Numbered from the stretch's first letter, positions 1-7,439 are shown. The stretch is 9,319 nucleotides of DNA from Lachnospiraceae bacterium (GCA_021199405.1 JAJQID010000183.1:1-9319); one strand, 5' to 3'. Notes: a model not told the origin generated them from the sequence alone. Translations and numbers: made by a program.

Positions 1-414
1 TTTCAGAATAAAATGAGTGGCCGTGCTCAGCACACTGTCCAGGGTAGACAGCTTCTGGGAGACAAACGCGGAAACCTCCTTCAGAGTCTTGCCCTCCAGA
101 GTAACCAGCAGGTCATAGCCGCCGCTGATCAGATACACCGCGTGAACCTCCGGATATCTGTAAATCCGCTCCGCTACACTGTCGAAGCCCTGTCCCCGCT
201 GGGGCGTCACCCGCACCTCAATCAGCGCGGACACCCGTTCTCTTGAGGTTTTATCCCAGTTGATCAGCGTATGGTAACCACAGATCAGGCCCTCTGCCTC
301 CATAGCTGCCATCTCGTTGATGACATCTATTTCCTCCACACCCAAAATCACAGCCAGCTCCTTCGTGTCGATGCGGCTGTTTTTTTCGATAATGCTCAGC
401 AATTCCTCTCTCAT
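1..414 (-). CDS. Lrp/AsnC-family transcriptional regulator (3' end beyond window)
   Basis: This is a DNA-binding regulator of the feast/famine (Lrp/AsnC) family, members of which usually sense amino acids or related metabolites. The 138 visible residues start MREELLSIIEKNSRIDTKEL, a typical winged-helix N-terminus (about residues 1-50), followed by GLICGYHTLINWDK and a RAM-type ligand/oligomerisation domain with VRVTPQRG, YPEVHAVYLISGGYDLLV and LSTATHFILK. Family members are about 150-165 residues, so only a short C-terminal piece is missing at the window edge. The ATG at 414 is preceded by GAGGAAA at good spacing, which decides this start. The same frame stays open for 46 more codons up to a GTG at 552 that overlaps the stop of the AIRS-like gene, so a longer form is possible. 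Family assignment is firm; the regulated genes cannot be seen here. Confidence 0.9.
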   Translation of the reverse strand, partial: MREELLSIIEKNSRIDTKELAVILGVEEIDVINEMAAMEAEGLICGYHTLINWDKTSRERVSALIEVRVTPQRGQGFDSVAERIYRYPEVHAVYLISGGYDLLVTLEGKTLKEVSAFVSQKLSTLDSVLSTATHFILK

Positions 415-548
415 TGCCCGTTTCCTCACTCTCTGTTTCAACAAACGAATCTGCGCCTTATACTCCCAATCCAATATGTCCGCCAAAAATTCCCGCGCTG
501 CAGCCACAGATACACCCTGTGAAAGCTCCTGCGCTGTATCCGTTGAAA

Positions 549-1172
549 TCACAGCTTTTCAATCTCATCGGCTCCCGGCCTGTTCAGATATCTCTTTTTC
601 ATCCCCTGAGAAGTACGGTGCAGCACAATCCGATCATGGGAATCCGTAATCTGTCCAATGACCGCCCCGTGAATTCCTGCTTTCTCAAGCGCTGCCGCCA
701 GCGCCTCCCCCCGGTCAGTTACCATCAGGAAAGCATTTCCCGACAAAAGCTCATAGGGATTCAGTCCGAATATCTCACAGACCTCTATGGTCTCCTGCCT
801 GACCGGTATGCTCCACAGCTGCACAGTCAGTCCAACCTCATGATCCTCCGCCAGTTTCCAGAGCCCGCGCCAGATTCCGCCAGTCCGGATTTCACGCATA
901 TCACATACATCAAAATGAGCCGCAATCTCCGCCTCCACGGACATGGGCAGTGCATCCCCGAAAGTCTCCATCTGCTGAATCATTCTGACCGGCAGCCGCG
1001 CGGACACCTCCTTCCTGTGCTCCCGCACGATCCGGGACGTCCCCTGCAGACCAATCCAGCGGCTCATCACAATGCTCATACCGGGACTGACCTTTTTTTC
1101 GGAACAATTTACGGTTCCGTGCCTATCCCGGCAGGAGTTCTCTTCCTTTGATAAGTCCTCTTCTTTTTCCAC
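549..1172 (-). CDS. AIR synthase/HypE-like protein, C-terminal domain only
   Basis: The 207 residues match the C-terminal half of AIRS/HypE-like proteins, a superfamily that includes PurM, PurL, ThiL, SelD and HypE. Recognisable blocks are GMSIVMSRWIGLQGT (31-45), SIPVRQETIEVCEIFGLNPYE (121-141), the following GNAFLMVT, VIGQITDSHDR (171-181) and RPGADEI (199-205). Full proteins are about 310-340 residues and carry an ATP-binding N-terminal AIRS domain that is absent here. The gene begins 13 nt after the VanW gene, so there is no room for it. The usual HDVTEGG-like block reads REIRTGG (93-99), losing the acidic and histidine residues. The start is a GTG with a weak purine-rich site; an ATG at 1079 (residue 32) preceded by AAAAAAAGG is an alternative, but homology seems to begin slightly upstream of it. 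It is probably a non-catalytic or regulatory derivative, or a decaying gene. Substrate unknown. Confidence 0.75.
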   Translation of the reverse strand: MEKEEDLSKEENSCRDRHGTVNCSEKKVSPGMSIVMSRWIGLQGTSRIVREHRKEVSARLPVRMIQQMETFGDALPMSVEAEIAAHFDVCDMREIRTGGIWRGLWKLAEDHEVGLTVQLWSIPVRQETIEVCEIFGLNPYELLSGNAFLMVTDRGEALAAALEKAGIHGAVIGQITDSHDRIVLHRTSQGMKKRYLNRPGADEIEKL

Positions 1173-1185
1173 TATATCTTTTCTC

Positions 1186-2736
1186 TTACTCAGCCGCGTC
1201 CGTCGTGTCCTGCACTGTCGTATCCTCCGCTGCCGGGGTCTCCGTTGTTGCCTCTGTGGTCTCAGTGGTCGTTCCCGCTGCCAGCAGTGAATTTACCACG
1301 CTCTTCACATAATCAATGCTCCCGGTAGCCAGGGCCTCATTCATGGCCGCTGCCTGACTTTCATCGGAGGTGGCCGTTCCAAAGGTCGCTGTTCTTGCCA
1401 CAGCCATGTAGGTACTGCTGTTCACCTGAGTTCGACTCTGCTCCACTCCGTCCACATAGACCACCTTCCACAGCTGCGCCTTATAACCTGTATAAGCGCT
1501 GCTGGTCGTTACATAGCCTATCGGCTGGGAAGCATCCGTATAGATCACATCCGCCCCCGGATCGATGGTCTCCAGAATCACGCTTTCAAAGTCCACCGTG
1601 CGGTTGGAGGCTCTTGTCTCCTCCCCGTAAATATTCACCGTAAGGGTAGTGCCGCTGACATACGCTTCAATATAAATCGGCGTATCCGTATCATTGATAA
1701 ACCGAAAATCCTTGCCGGAGGATTCCGCCAGCGTGGCGTCTGCGGAAATTGGCACATAGCCCACAATCATGGAATGATTATAGCGCATGGAGACCTCCAG
1801 TTCTGCCCTCAGCACCGCGTTATAGAGCGTAGAGGAAACCTGACAGATTCCTCCGCCTACGCTGTCCACCACCTTGCCGGCCTCGTATGCCTTTCCGGTT
1901 ACAAAGCCATTGTCCGTAGTATAAGGGGAAGAATAGGAGTCAAAGGAAAACTCTTCTCCCGGATAGACCGTCACGCCATTGATCAGTCTGGCTCCATTTG
2001 TAATATTGGCAATTTTGGCTGAGGTTGCCCCGGAAAAGCTGGTGGAATAAGTGCCGATCACGTCCTGCACTTTTGCAAGCTCCTCGGCGGACCCCTGCGG
2101 CTCCTCTACCTCTACGGTCAGCTCCAGAGCGCACGCGGTTTTATCCCAGCCTCCATTCAGCAAAGCTGCAATATTCGCCGCCGATCCTTCCACATCCACC
2201 GCGTAACCTGCGCAGCCTGCCACAACCTGGAAGGAGCCGCCGCTGCGGGTCAGAGAATAATTGACCGCGGACTGATCATAAATCGTACAGTTTTGCTCTA
2301 TAAACTCCTGAACCGCCGTCTGGTCAAAGCTGATTTCCACTTCATACACCTTATTGGTGCGTTCCAGATCCTTCAGCGTCTTATAGCGCTCCACTACATT
2401 GCCGCTCTTTCCTGCGGATACAGCCTCCGCTACGATCTTTGTATTGCTCCAGCAGCCTCCAAGCTGAGCGGCGGTAGCGGTAATCTCCGCCACGGTACTT
2501 CCCTCCGCCGTATAGCGAAGCACAAGCTCCGTCCGCAGAAGGTCATCCACATATTCCTCCACGGCGCCTGCAGCCTGCTCCAGCGTCATTCCCGAAATGT
2601 CAACACTGTCGACATAAACGCCTGTAGGTGCTGTATCCACCTCCTGTGCCCTCACAGTTCCCTGCAATGACACAAGACAGATCCCCGCAAGCGCCATCAC
2701 AGCTATCCACTTCCAACACTTTCGGAATTTTTTCAT
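1186..2736 (-). CDS. Secreted VanW-domain protein (YoaR-like)
   Basis: This 516-residue exported protein has a basic N-terminus, a hydrophobic stretch (about 11-24) and a likely signal peptidase I site after VRA (residue 30); no lipobox is present. Residues about 40-220 look like the repeated putative peptidoglycan-binding module that often precedes VanW. The VanW domain spans about 227-372 and includes the signature VGGGICQVSSTLYNA (293-307) and RYNHSMIVGYVP (318-329). Residues about 373-455 resemble a G5-like beta module, and the last 30 are a Thr/Ala/Glu-rich tail that is probably disordered. VanW accompanies some vancomycin-resistance clusters, but the domain is widespread in ordinary Clostridia and its biochemical role is unsettled; no van genes are nearby. 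The ATG is preceded by GAGGAG seven nt away. It sits 99 nt after the small membrane peptide gene and 13 nt before the AIRS-like gene. Confidence 0.88.
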   Translation of the reverse strand: MKKFRKCWKWIAVMALAGICLVSLQGTVRAQEVDTAPTGVYVDSVDISGMTLEQAAGAVEEYVDDLLRTELVLRYTAEGSTVAEITATAAQLGGCWSNTKIVAEAVSAGKSGNVVERYKTLKDLERTNKVYEVEISFDQTAVQEFIEQNCTIYDQSAVNYSLTRSGGSFQVVAGCAGYAVDVEGSAANIAALLNGGWDKTACALELTVEVEEPQGSAEELAKVQDVIGTYSTSFSGATSAKIANITNGARLINGVTVYPGEEFSFDSYSSPYTTDNGFVTGKAYEAGKVVDSVGGGICQVSSTLYNAVLRAELEVSMRYNHSMIVGYVPISADATLAESSGKDFRFINDTDTPIYIEAYVSGTTLTVNIYGEETRASNRTVDFESVILETIDPGADVIYTDASQPIGYVTTSSAYTGYKAQLWKVVYVDGVEQSRTQVNSSTYMAVARTATFGTATSDESQAAAMNEALATGSIDYVKSVVNSLLAAGTTTETTEATTETPAAEDTTVQDTTDAAE

Positions 2737-2835
2737 TCACACTTCTCCTCATTACCATCCGGCAAAACATCTCCTGAACTCCGGTATATAAATGAAGCTT
2801 TCCCGGAATCCACCATGCCCCTTTACTGCTTCTCC

Positions 2836-2940
2836 CTATAAAAAGGACACCACAAGTGAAAGCAGCATGGCCGCTACAATAATAATACAGATCGCCGCGG
2901 AAGCAATCCTCTTTGCTTTTCTTTTACTGACTTTTTTCAT
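2836..2940 (-). CDS. 34-residue single-span membrane peptide
   Basis: A short frame reads MKKVSKRKAKR, then about 20 hydrophobic residues (IASAAICIIIVAAMLLSLVV), ending SFL before TAG. The strongly basic N-terminus and single hydrophobic helix predict an N-in membrane peptide with almost no external part. The ATG lies 22 nt after the kduD stop, and an AGGAG sits directly after that stop (about 14 nt from the ATG, longer than ideal). A coding reading is favoured by its position in a tight gene series, the well-formed positive-inside segment and the clean stop. I do not recognise a function. Other possibilities are a regulatory peptide for a neighbouring membrane protein, or chance. It is not a holin or toxin that I can name. 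Confidence 0.6.
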   Translation of the reverse strand: MKKVSKRKAKRIASAAICIIIVAAMLLSLVVSFL

Positions 2941-2962
2941 ATCCGGTATATCTTCTCCTCAG

Positions 2963-3724
2963 TTACCTTGCCAGCCAGCCGCCGTCCACCGCGAGGGTGA
3001 AACCGTTCACATACTCTGAAGCGGCTGAAGCCAGGTATACGACCGCGCCCATCATATCCTCCGGGGTTCCCCACCGCTGTGCAGGAATCCGATCCAGAAT
3101 CGCTTCGCTCCTGTCAGCGTCTCCCCGCAGCTGAGCCGTATTGTTGGTAGCCATATATCCGGGGGCGATGGCATTGACGTTAATGCCGTATTTTGCCCAT
3201 TCATTGGCCATGGCCTTGGTCATGCCCATAACCGCAGACTTGGACGCCGCATAGGAGGGTACCCGGATACCGCCCTGATAGGAAAGCATGGAAGCGACGC
3301 TGATAATCTTGCCCCCGTCTCCCTGGGCTATGTACTGCTTTGCAAAGGCCTGGCTCAGGAAATATACAATCTTCTCATTGAGCGTAACTACCTTATCCCA
3401 GTCCTCCTCGGTATAATCAATGGCATCATTGCGAATAATCACGCCGGCGTTATTGACAAGAATATCCACTCTGCCATAGGCTTCCAGAGCTCCGTTTAAA
3501 ATCTTCGGAATGGACTCCATCTGAGAAATATCGCAGATGACCTCCGTAAAGGAACCGCCAAACTCCTCGATCCTTGCCTGCGTATCCGCACAGGAACGCC
3601 GCGCCACGCCCACGACCCTGGCGCCCGCCTGCGCTAACGCCACGCTCATACCCTGGCCAAGCCCCGTGTTGGCTCCGGTGACTACCGCAACCTTACCATC
3701 CAGTTTAAACAAATCCAGAATCAT
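2963..3724 (-). CDS. kduD: 2-dehydro-3-deoxy-D-gluconate 5-dehydrogenase (2-deoxy-D-gluconate 3-dehydrogenase), KduD
   Basis: KduD is a cytoplasmic short-chain dehydrogenase that reduces 2,5-diketo-3-deoxygluconate to 2-keto-3-deoxygluconate with NAD(P)H, late in breakdown of unsaturated uronates from pectin or glycosaminoglycans. The 253-residue length equals the family standard. Visible are the Rossmann motif TGANTGLG (16-23), NNAG (91-94), and the catalytic set N116, S145, Y158 and K162. KduD-typical blocks are SMLSYQGGIRVPSYAASKSA, NVNAIAPGYMATNNTAQLR, ILDRIPAQRWG and the end VNGFTLAVDGGWLAR. AAGGAGGG precedes the ATG at good spacing. It lies 36 nt after the SGNH hydrolase gene and 22 nt before the small peptide gene, so it is probably cotranscribed with both. 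Unusually, kduI, kdgK, kdgA and lyase genes are not beside it. Another SDR specificity is possible, but the family-specific C-terminus makes KduD the best call. Confidence 0.93.
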   Translation of the reverse strand: MILDLFKLDGKVAVVTGANTGLGQGMSVALAQAGARVVGVARRSCADTQARIEEFGGSFTEVICDISQMESIPKILNGALEAYGRVDILVNNAGVIIRNDAIDYTEEDWDKVVTLNEKIVYFLSQAFAKQYIAQGDGGKIISVASMLSYQGGIRVPSYAASKSAVMGMTKAMANEWAKYGINVNAIAPGYMATNNTAQLRGDADRSEAILDRIPAQRWGTPEDMMGAVVYLASAASEYVNGFTLAVDGGWLAR

Positions 3725-3760
3725 ATGAAATACCCTCCTTTTTGGGAATTATACCACCAC

Positions 3761-4645
3761 TCACCCATACTTTGCAATCAAATCCTTTGCCAGATACTTT
3801 ACCACATTCTTCGCGTAAATTTCTCTGCCATAGGCTGTAAAATGAGTCCCATCCTCCAGCATAAGCGTACAGTTGCTCATATCGATGTGAACGTCATCAT
3901 AAATATTGATAAAAATCACATTCTCATACTCCTGTGCGATCTGGCACAACGCCTCCACATACTCCAGACCCGTACCTCCCCCGTAGTCCAGAGTATCGCT
4001 GTCATCCACCACCTTCCCATATGAATACAGCTGAGAGAAATTCTGTGCGCAGAGCACAAAGATCGCCTGAGGCGCATACTCCCTCCACGCCTCCAGAGCA
4101 GTCCGGATTGCGCCGGCATAAGTATTTGTGGCGTATGGATCCTCTCCCCGACTGGCAACCCCGGCAAAATAATCGTTCAGCCCGTAGGAAAAGAAAATAT
4201 AATCCATCTCCTGCCAGTCAGTCTCCAGATAGCTCTGATCCACGCTGCTGTCCTCGTAAGGCGCCTTCCCGTAAATCACCTGATCGGTGATCACCATCAG
4301 CGACTGATCCGGTTTTTCATCGCTCCATCCGCTGTACGAAGCCTGGGTTCCGCCGATGGCGCAGTTGTAAATTTCCACCCCCAGCTCCTGCTCTATAATG
4401 GCCGCGATACCGGTCTCGTCCTTCACATTGCCCCAGATGCTGTCTCCCAGCACGCCGATTTTGATGCCCTCCGCATATGCCGCGCCTTTATTTTTCAAAT
4501 ACTGATAATACCCGCTTTGGACCGGCACACTCACCTCATAGATAAGCCCGACCAGAATCAGTATCGTCAGCAAAACTGGAACAAGCTTTTTAAAAAAAGA
4601 CTTCATTTTTCCTTGCCTTCCGTTTCCGGCAGTTTTCTTCGTCAA
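3761..4645 (-). CDS. Membrane-anchored SGNH/GDSL-family hydrolase
   Basis: This is a putative extracytoplasmic esterase or acyl-handling enzyme. After a basic tail, residues about 21-37 form one membrane segment or uncleaved signal. The catalytic domain follows with block I IGVLGDSI (nucleophile S69), block II glycine in AIGGTQAS (about 98-99), block III YGLND (N157), and block V LEDGTHFTAYG with the D265/H268 pair. All SGNH catalytic positions are therefore present. The TTG start at 4645 has GGAG eight nt upstream, 15 nt after the stop of the multi-span membrane gene. An ATG at 4606 (residue 14, MKSFFKKLVP) preceded by GGAAGG is an equally plausible start. The partner gene suggests action on a cell-surface glycan, for example O-acyl removal or transfer, but this is inference; substrate is unknown. 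Confidence 0.82.
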   Translation of the reverse strand: MTKKTAGNGRQGKMKSFFKKLVPVLLTILILVGLIYEVSVPVQSGYYQYLKNKGAAYAEGIKIGVLGDSIWGNVKDETGIAAIIEQELGVEIYNCAIGGTQASYSGWSDEKPDQSLMVITDQVIYGKAPYEDSSVDQSYLETDWQEMDYIFFSYGLNDYFAGVASRGEDPYATNTYAGAIRTALEAWREYAPQAIFVLCAQNFSQLYSYGKVVDDSDTLDYGGGTGLEYVEALCQIAQEYENVIFINIYDDVHIDMSNCTLMLEDGTHFTAYGREIYAKNVVKYLAKDLIAKYG

Positions 4646-4660
4646 TCTCTTTACACTCCG

Positions 4661-5824
4661 TTATCTCATCCAGTAGCTTGCGCCCGTCACCAGGTTCATA
4701 AAAAAATACAGACCACAGTACAAATGCCAGGCATAGACCGCGGAAAGCAAAAGCTTTACCGCTCCCTGTACCCGGCCTTTCCCCACCTGCAGCCATTTCA
4801 CCGCACAGAGAGCAAAGAGCACAAAAATACAGAAGCTGTATCCCCAGAGAAAATTTCCGTCCACAGACCGGGAACCGCTCTCCACCAGACAGACCGCCTC
4901 CAGAAAGCCCAGAATGCTCATCAGAAGAATAAAAATACTGCTCCTCTCCCGGACAAGCTCCCGGAATTTTACCAGAACCACCAGAACACAGAACAGCACA
5001 GAACACACCGCCGCCCCTTTTACAATAGAAGCGTGCAGAGAAAAGGTATACCAGGGCTGAAAGCTGATGCCATTCCCCGTATCCTCCCCAAACAGCACCT
5101 GATTCTGCCACAGAAGCACCAGACCGCTGGGAAGCAGGGCAGAGCCGAACGTGAGCACCCGCTTCCAGGGTGTCTTGCGGATTACATCCGCCAGTAAAAA
5201 CAAGCCCACAATAGGAGAATACACCAGAAGAAAGCTGGGCTTAATCCCCGTACAGACCACATTCAGCAGGGCGAACGTCAGCCACTCCCGGGCGGATATG
5301 CCCTCACGGTATGTCTCCTCCAGCTTAAAATAATATAAAAGCGTGGCCAGCGCCATCAGGCGCATACATAAATAAGTAGAATTATGCCATATATTTCCGG
5401 ACTGGTAGCTGACGTAACGAAACTCCCCCACAAAGGACAGATACACAGGCATCACAAAATTCAGGCTCAGGGAAAGCAACAGCGTGACGCCGTCCGCCGG
5501 TCTTTTCCACAGCCGACACACCAGAAGCTCCGTCATATACACGGTAGCCGCCGTCACTGCCGCCAGAAAGACGGCAATGCCGATGGTGCTTCCCGCGCAA
5601 AGCCAGTACAACAGCCGGTACACATAAGCTGTGAAGCTGTAGTACCAGCCATCCTCGATAACCATGCTGATATGAAGCGGCAGATCTGACTGATAGGGGA
5701 TATTGGCCAGGCTCTCGTCCAGAACTGCCACAGACTGCTGATAATACAGCCAGACACAGGCCGCAAAATAAATCCCTGTCAGTACGTGGGCAAACAGCCG
5801 TATTTTTTTCTGATCAAATTTCAT
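4661..5824 (-). CDS. Multi-span membrane protein, possible GT-C-fold glycosyltransferase
   Basis: This 387-residue integral membrane protein has about nine to ten hydrophobic segments (roughly 8-28, 68-103 possibly two, 112-132, 153-167, 181-212, 222-240, 264-285, 296-314, 325-345, 353-379). After the first helix comes a loop with LDESLANIPYQSDLPLHIS (35-53); acidic residues at this place, followed by HI, recall the first-loop acidic motif of GT-C glycosyltransferases using polyprenyl-phosphate sugars. A second notable block is GNIWHNSTYLCMRLMALA (143-160). I cannot assign a named family. GGAG lies 10 nt before the ATG. The SGNH hydrolase starts 15 nt after its stop, so the two probably work together at the cell surface. 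Alternatives are a polysaccharide polymerase-like protein or an uncharacterised membrane protein. The gene call is firm; the function is a weak inference. Confidence 0.8.
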   Translation of the reverse strand: MKFDQKKIRLFAHVLTGIYFAACVWLYYQQSVAVLDESLANIPYQSDLPLHISMVIEDGWYYSFTAYVYRLLYWLCAGSTIGIAVFLAAVTAATVYMTELLVCRLWKRPADGVTLLLSLSLNFVMPVYLSFVGEFRYVSYQSGNIWHNSTYLCMRLMALATLLYYFKLEETYREGISAREWLTFALLNVVCTGIKPSFLLVYSPIVGLFLLADVIRKTPWKRVLTFGSALLPSGLVLLWQNQVLFGEDTGNGISFQPWYTFSLHASIVKGAAVCSVLFCVLVVLVKFRELVRERSSIFILLMSILGFLEAVCLVESGSRSVDGNFLWGYSFCIFVLFALCAVKWLQVGKGRVQGAVKLLLSAVYAWHLYCGLYFFMNLVTGASYWMR

Positions 5825-5894
5825 CCGTAAAAATCTCCATGGCCACAGTCAGAAGCCGTCTCCTCCTGCCGCAAATCACATACTTTTCCATGTC

Positions 5895-7316
5895 TTACAG
5901 CTTTGTCAGTACATTGATATGCTTTCTCAGCAGGCGATAGTACCTGACGCCGGTCTCATCGCCGAATGCTTTCATGATTCCGATATTCAGTCCCTGCAGA
6001 CTGCCGTCATAGGATTCCCGATATACCTGGTACAAAAGATCTGTGTCCTGAATCTCATAATCGCTGATATCCAGCAGCAGCCGGATATATTTTCGAATTC
6101 TTTCCTCACGATCCTGCTCATAGCGGCTCCAGAGCTGAGTATGAAGCTCCGGGCGGGTCTTTACTGCCGCGTAAATTTCATCCCCGTCCTTCTGCTCAAA
6201 AATACAGGTCAGCGCATTGTGGAACAGCGCCATATTTTTGCGCGGAATTAAGGAACACAGGCCCTGCAGACAATACATGGTATCAATAACTCTGCTGCCG
6301 TCCGCCACTGTGGCAGTTCCCGGAATCATCAATGGCGTCTCCATCGGCTCAAAATCCTCATCGTGCCTTTCCGCGTTTTCTTCCTCCGCCTCCCGCAGCG
6401 GTTTCATCATACTCTGCACGTCTGTGGCCGTTCCCCGCTCCGGCGTAACGGTACTCTGATCATCCGTGACCATCTCCTGCTCCGGCACAGATTCCTTCGA
6501 TTCCGGCACCACCGCTTTCAGCTCCTGCAGGATCGCTTCCATCTCCAGCGCCTCCGGCTCCGCTGCGGCCGGTTCCGGTTCTGCAGTCACCTTTTCCCGC
6601 TTCGCAGTCCCATTTTTCGGATCATTTTTCCTGTCGCCATATTTTTTCTCCGGAACCGCCTTCTGTATCAGCGTTTCCGAGGCTTCTGTTGAACGGGCTG
6701 TTTCCTTCCGGTTACCGCTTTCCGACTTTCTGGCCTTCTTTTCCTCCAGATCTACCACCTTTTTACTGTCAGGCTGGTACTGTTTTTTGTCTTCCAGCTT
6801 GGGCTGTGGCTTTTTATAGTCCTTCTTATTTTCAATTCGCTGACGGTTTCCGTTTCTGTTATTATTATAATAATTCTGCCTTCCCGTCGGTTTCTTCTGC
6901 GGCTTCTGCACCGGCTTATTGGGGTCAGGTATCTGCAGCGATACACAATAGCTGCTTTTTTCTCTTCGGATATTATAGCCCTTCTGCTTCCAGTAGCTGA
7001 CCACCGCGTCGAACCCGTTATCGTTGGATACAAGTATGTATTCACATTTGGGCTCTTTGGAAATCACCGCTCCGAGCTGCGTGACCATCTGAAAATCCAG
7101 TCCGTTATTTCCCTCCTTGCAGCGAATCCCCTTTATCCTCTTCGCGCCGATATTGATCAGCTCCACCGCTCTTGCGCAGCTGATATGGGCGCTGTTGTCT
7201 GTATAAAACAGGAAAATAATATCCTCCGGTTTTAAAATATTTAATATATTGACCCATACCTCATTGACATTCTCACTGTCAATAAAGTACCGGCAGCCAT
7301 TCTTTCTTCCAAACAT
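5895..7316 (-). CDS. PIN/NYN-like domain protein, putative nuclease with long disordered linker
   Basis: The 473-residue protein has three parts. Residues 8-128 form a PIN/NYN-like fold: YFIDSENVNEVW (10-21), FLFYTDNSAHIS, GLDFQMVTQLGAVI and YILVSNDNGFDAVVSYWKQKGYNI (93-116). The acidic set D13/E15, D74, D99 and D103 is intact and suits metal-dependent RNA cleavage. Residues about 130-340 are low complexity: first Asn/Lys/Gln-rich (YYNNNRNGNRQR), then Glu/Pro/Lys-rich, presumably disordered. Residues about 341-473 are a helical C-terminal region (RVIDTMYCLQGLCSLIP to RLLRKHINVL) that I do not recognise. The ATG at 7316 has GAGGTG six nt upstream; a TTG 13 codons earlier lacks a binding site. 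It lies after the small Hsp20 gene and 70 nt before the membrane protein gene, with no terminator evident between. RNA target or any defence role is unknown. Confidence 0.85.
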   Translation of the reverse strand: MFGRKNGCRYFIDSENVNEVWVNILNILKPEDIIFLFYTDNSAHISCARAVELINIGAKRIKGIRCKEGNNGLDFQMVTQLGAVISKEPKCEYILVSNDNGFDAVVSYWKQKGYNIRREKSSYCVSLQIPDPNKPVQKPQKKPTGRQNYYNNNRNGNRQRIENKKDYKKPQPKLEDKKQYQPDSKKVVDLEEKKARKSESGNRKETARSTEASETLIQKAVPEKKYGDRKNDPKNGTAKREKVTAEPEPAAAEPEALEMEAILQELKAVVPESKESVPEQEMVTDDQSTVTPERGTATDVQSMMKPLREAEEENAERHDEDFEPMETPLMIPGTATVADGSRVIDTMYCLQGLCSLIPRKNMALFHNALTCIFEQKDGDEIYAAVKTRPELHTQLWSRYEQDREERIRKYIRLLLDISDYEIQDTDLLYQVYRESYDGSLQGLNIGIMKAFGDETGVRYYRLLRKHINVLTKL

Positions 7317-7439
7317 GCTCACCTCTGTCGTGCTTTTCTCCCAGGCAGCGCTCAATATTGCGCAGAATTTGCATTTCCATTTGATACACCATATCTCCTG
7401 TTCGACTAAAAACCAACCGGATATCCTCTCAGAGGGTTT

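Noticed and set aside
414..1151. Long plus-strand frame of 245 codons
   Set aside because: It lies antisense to the AIRS-like gene, whose sequence matches a known family; the plus frame gives a Pro/His/Gln/Ser-rich product without recognisable motifs and is a shadow.
1186..2736. Vancomycin resistance locus suggested by the VanW domain
   Set aside because: No vanHAX, vanRS, vanY or vanZ genes are present, and VanW-domain proteins are common in Clostridia unrelated to glycopeptide resistance.
4517..5197. Plus-strand frame of 226 codons
   Set aside because: Antisense to the SGNH hydrolase and multi-span genes, with a His/Gln/Lys-rich composition typical of shadow frames.
7317..7355. TTG start 13 codons upstream for the PIN-like protein
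   Set aside because: No ribosome binding site precedes it, while the ATG at 7316 has GAGGTG at good spacing and begins right before the domain.
7279..7392. 37-codon minus-strand frame overlapping the start of the PIN-like gene, with AGGAG near its GTG/ATG
   Set aside because: The AGGAG is suggestive, but the product is featureless and overlaps the start of a well-supported gene; kept only as a remote leader possibility.
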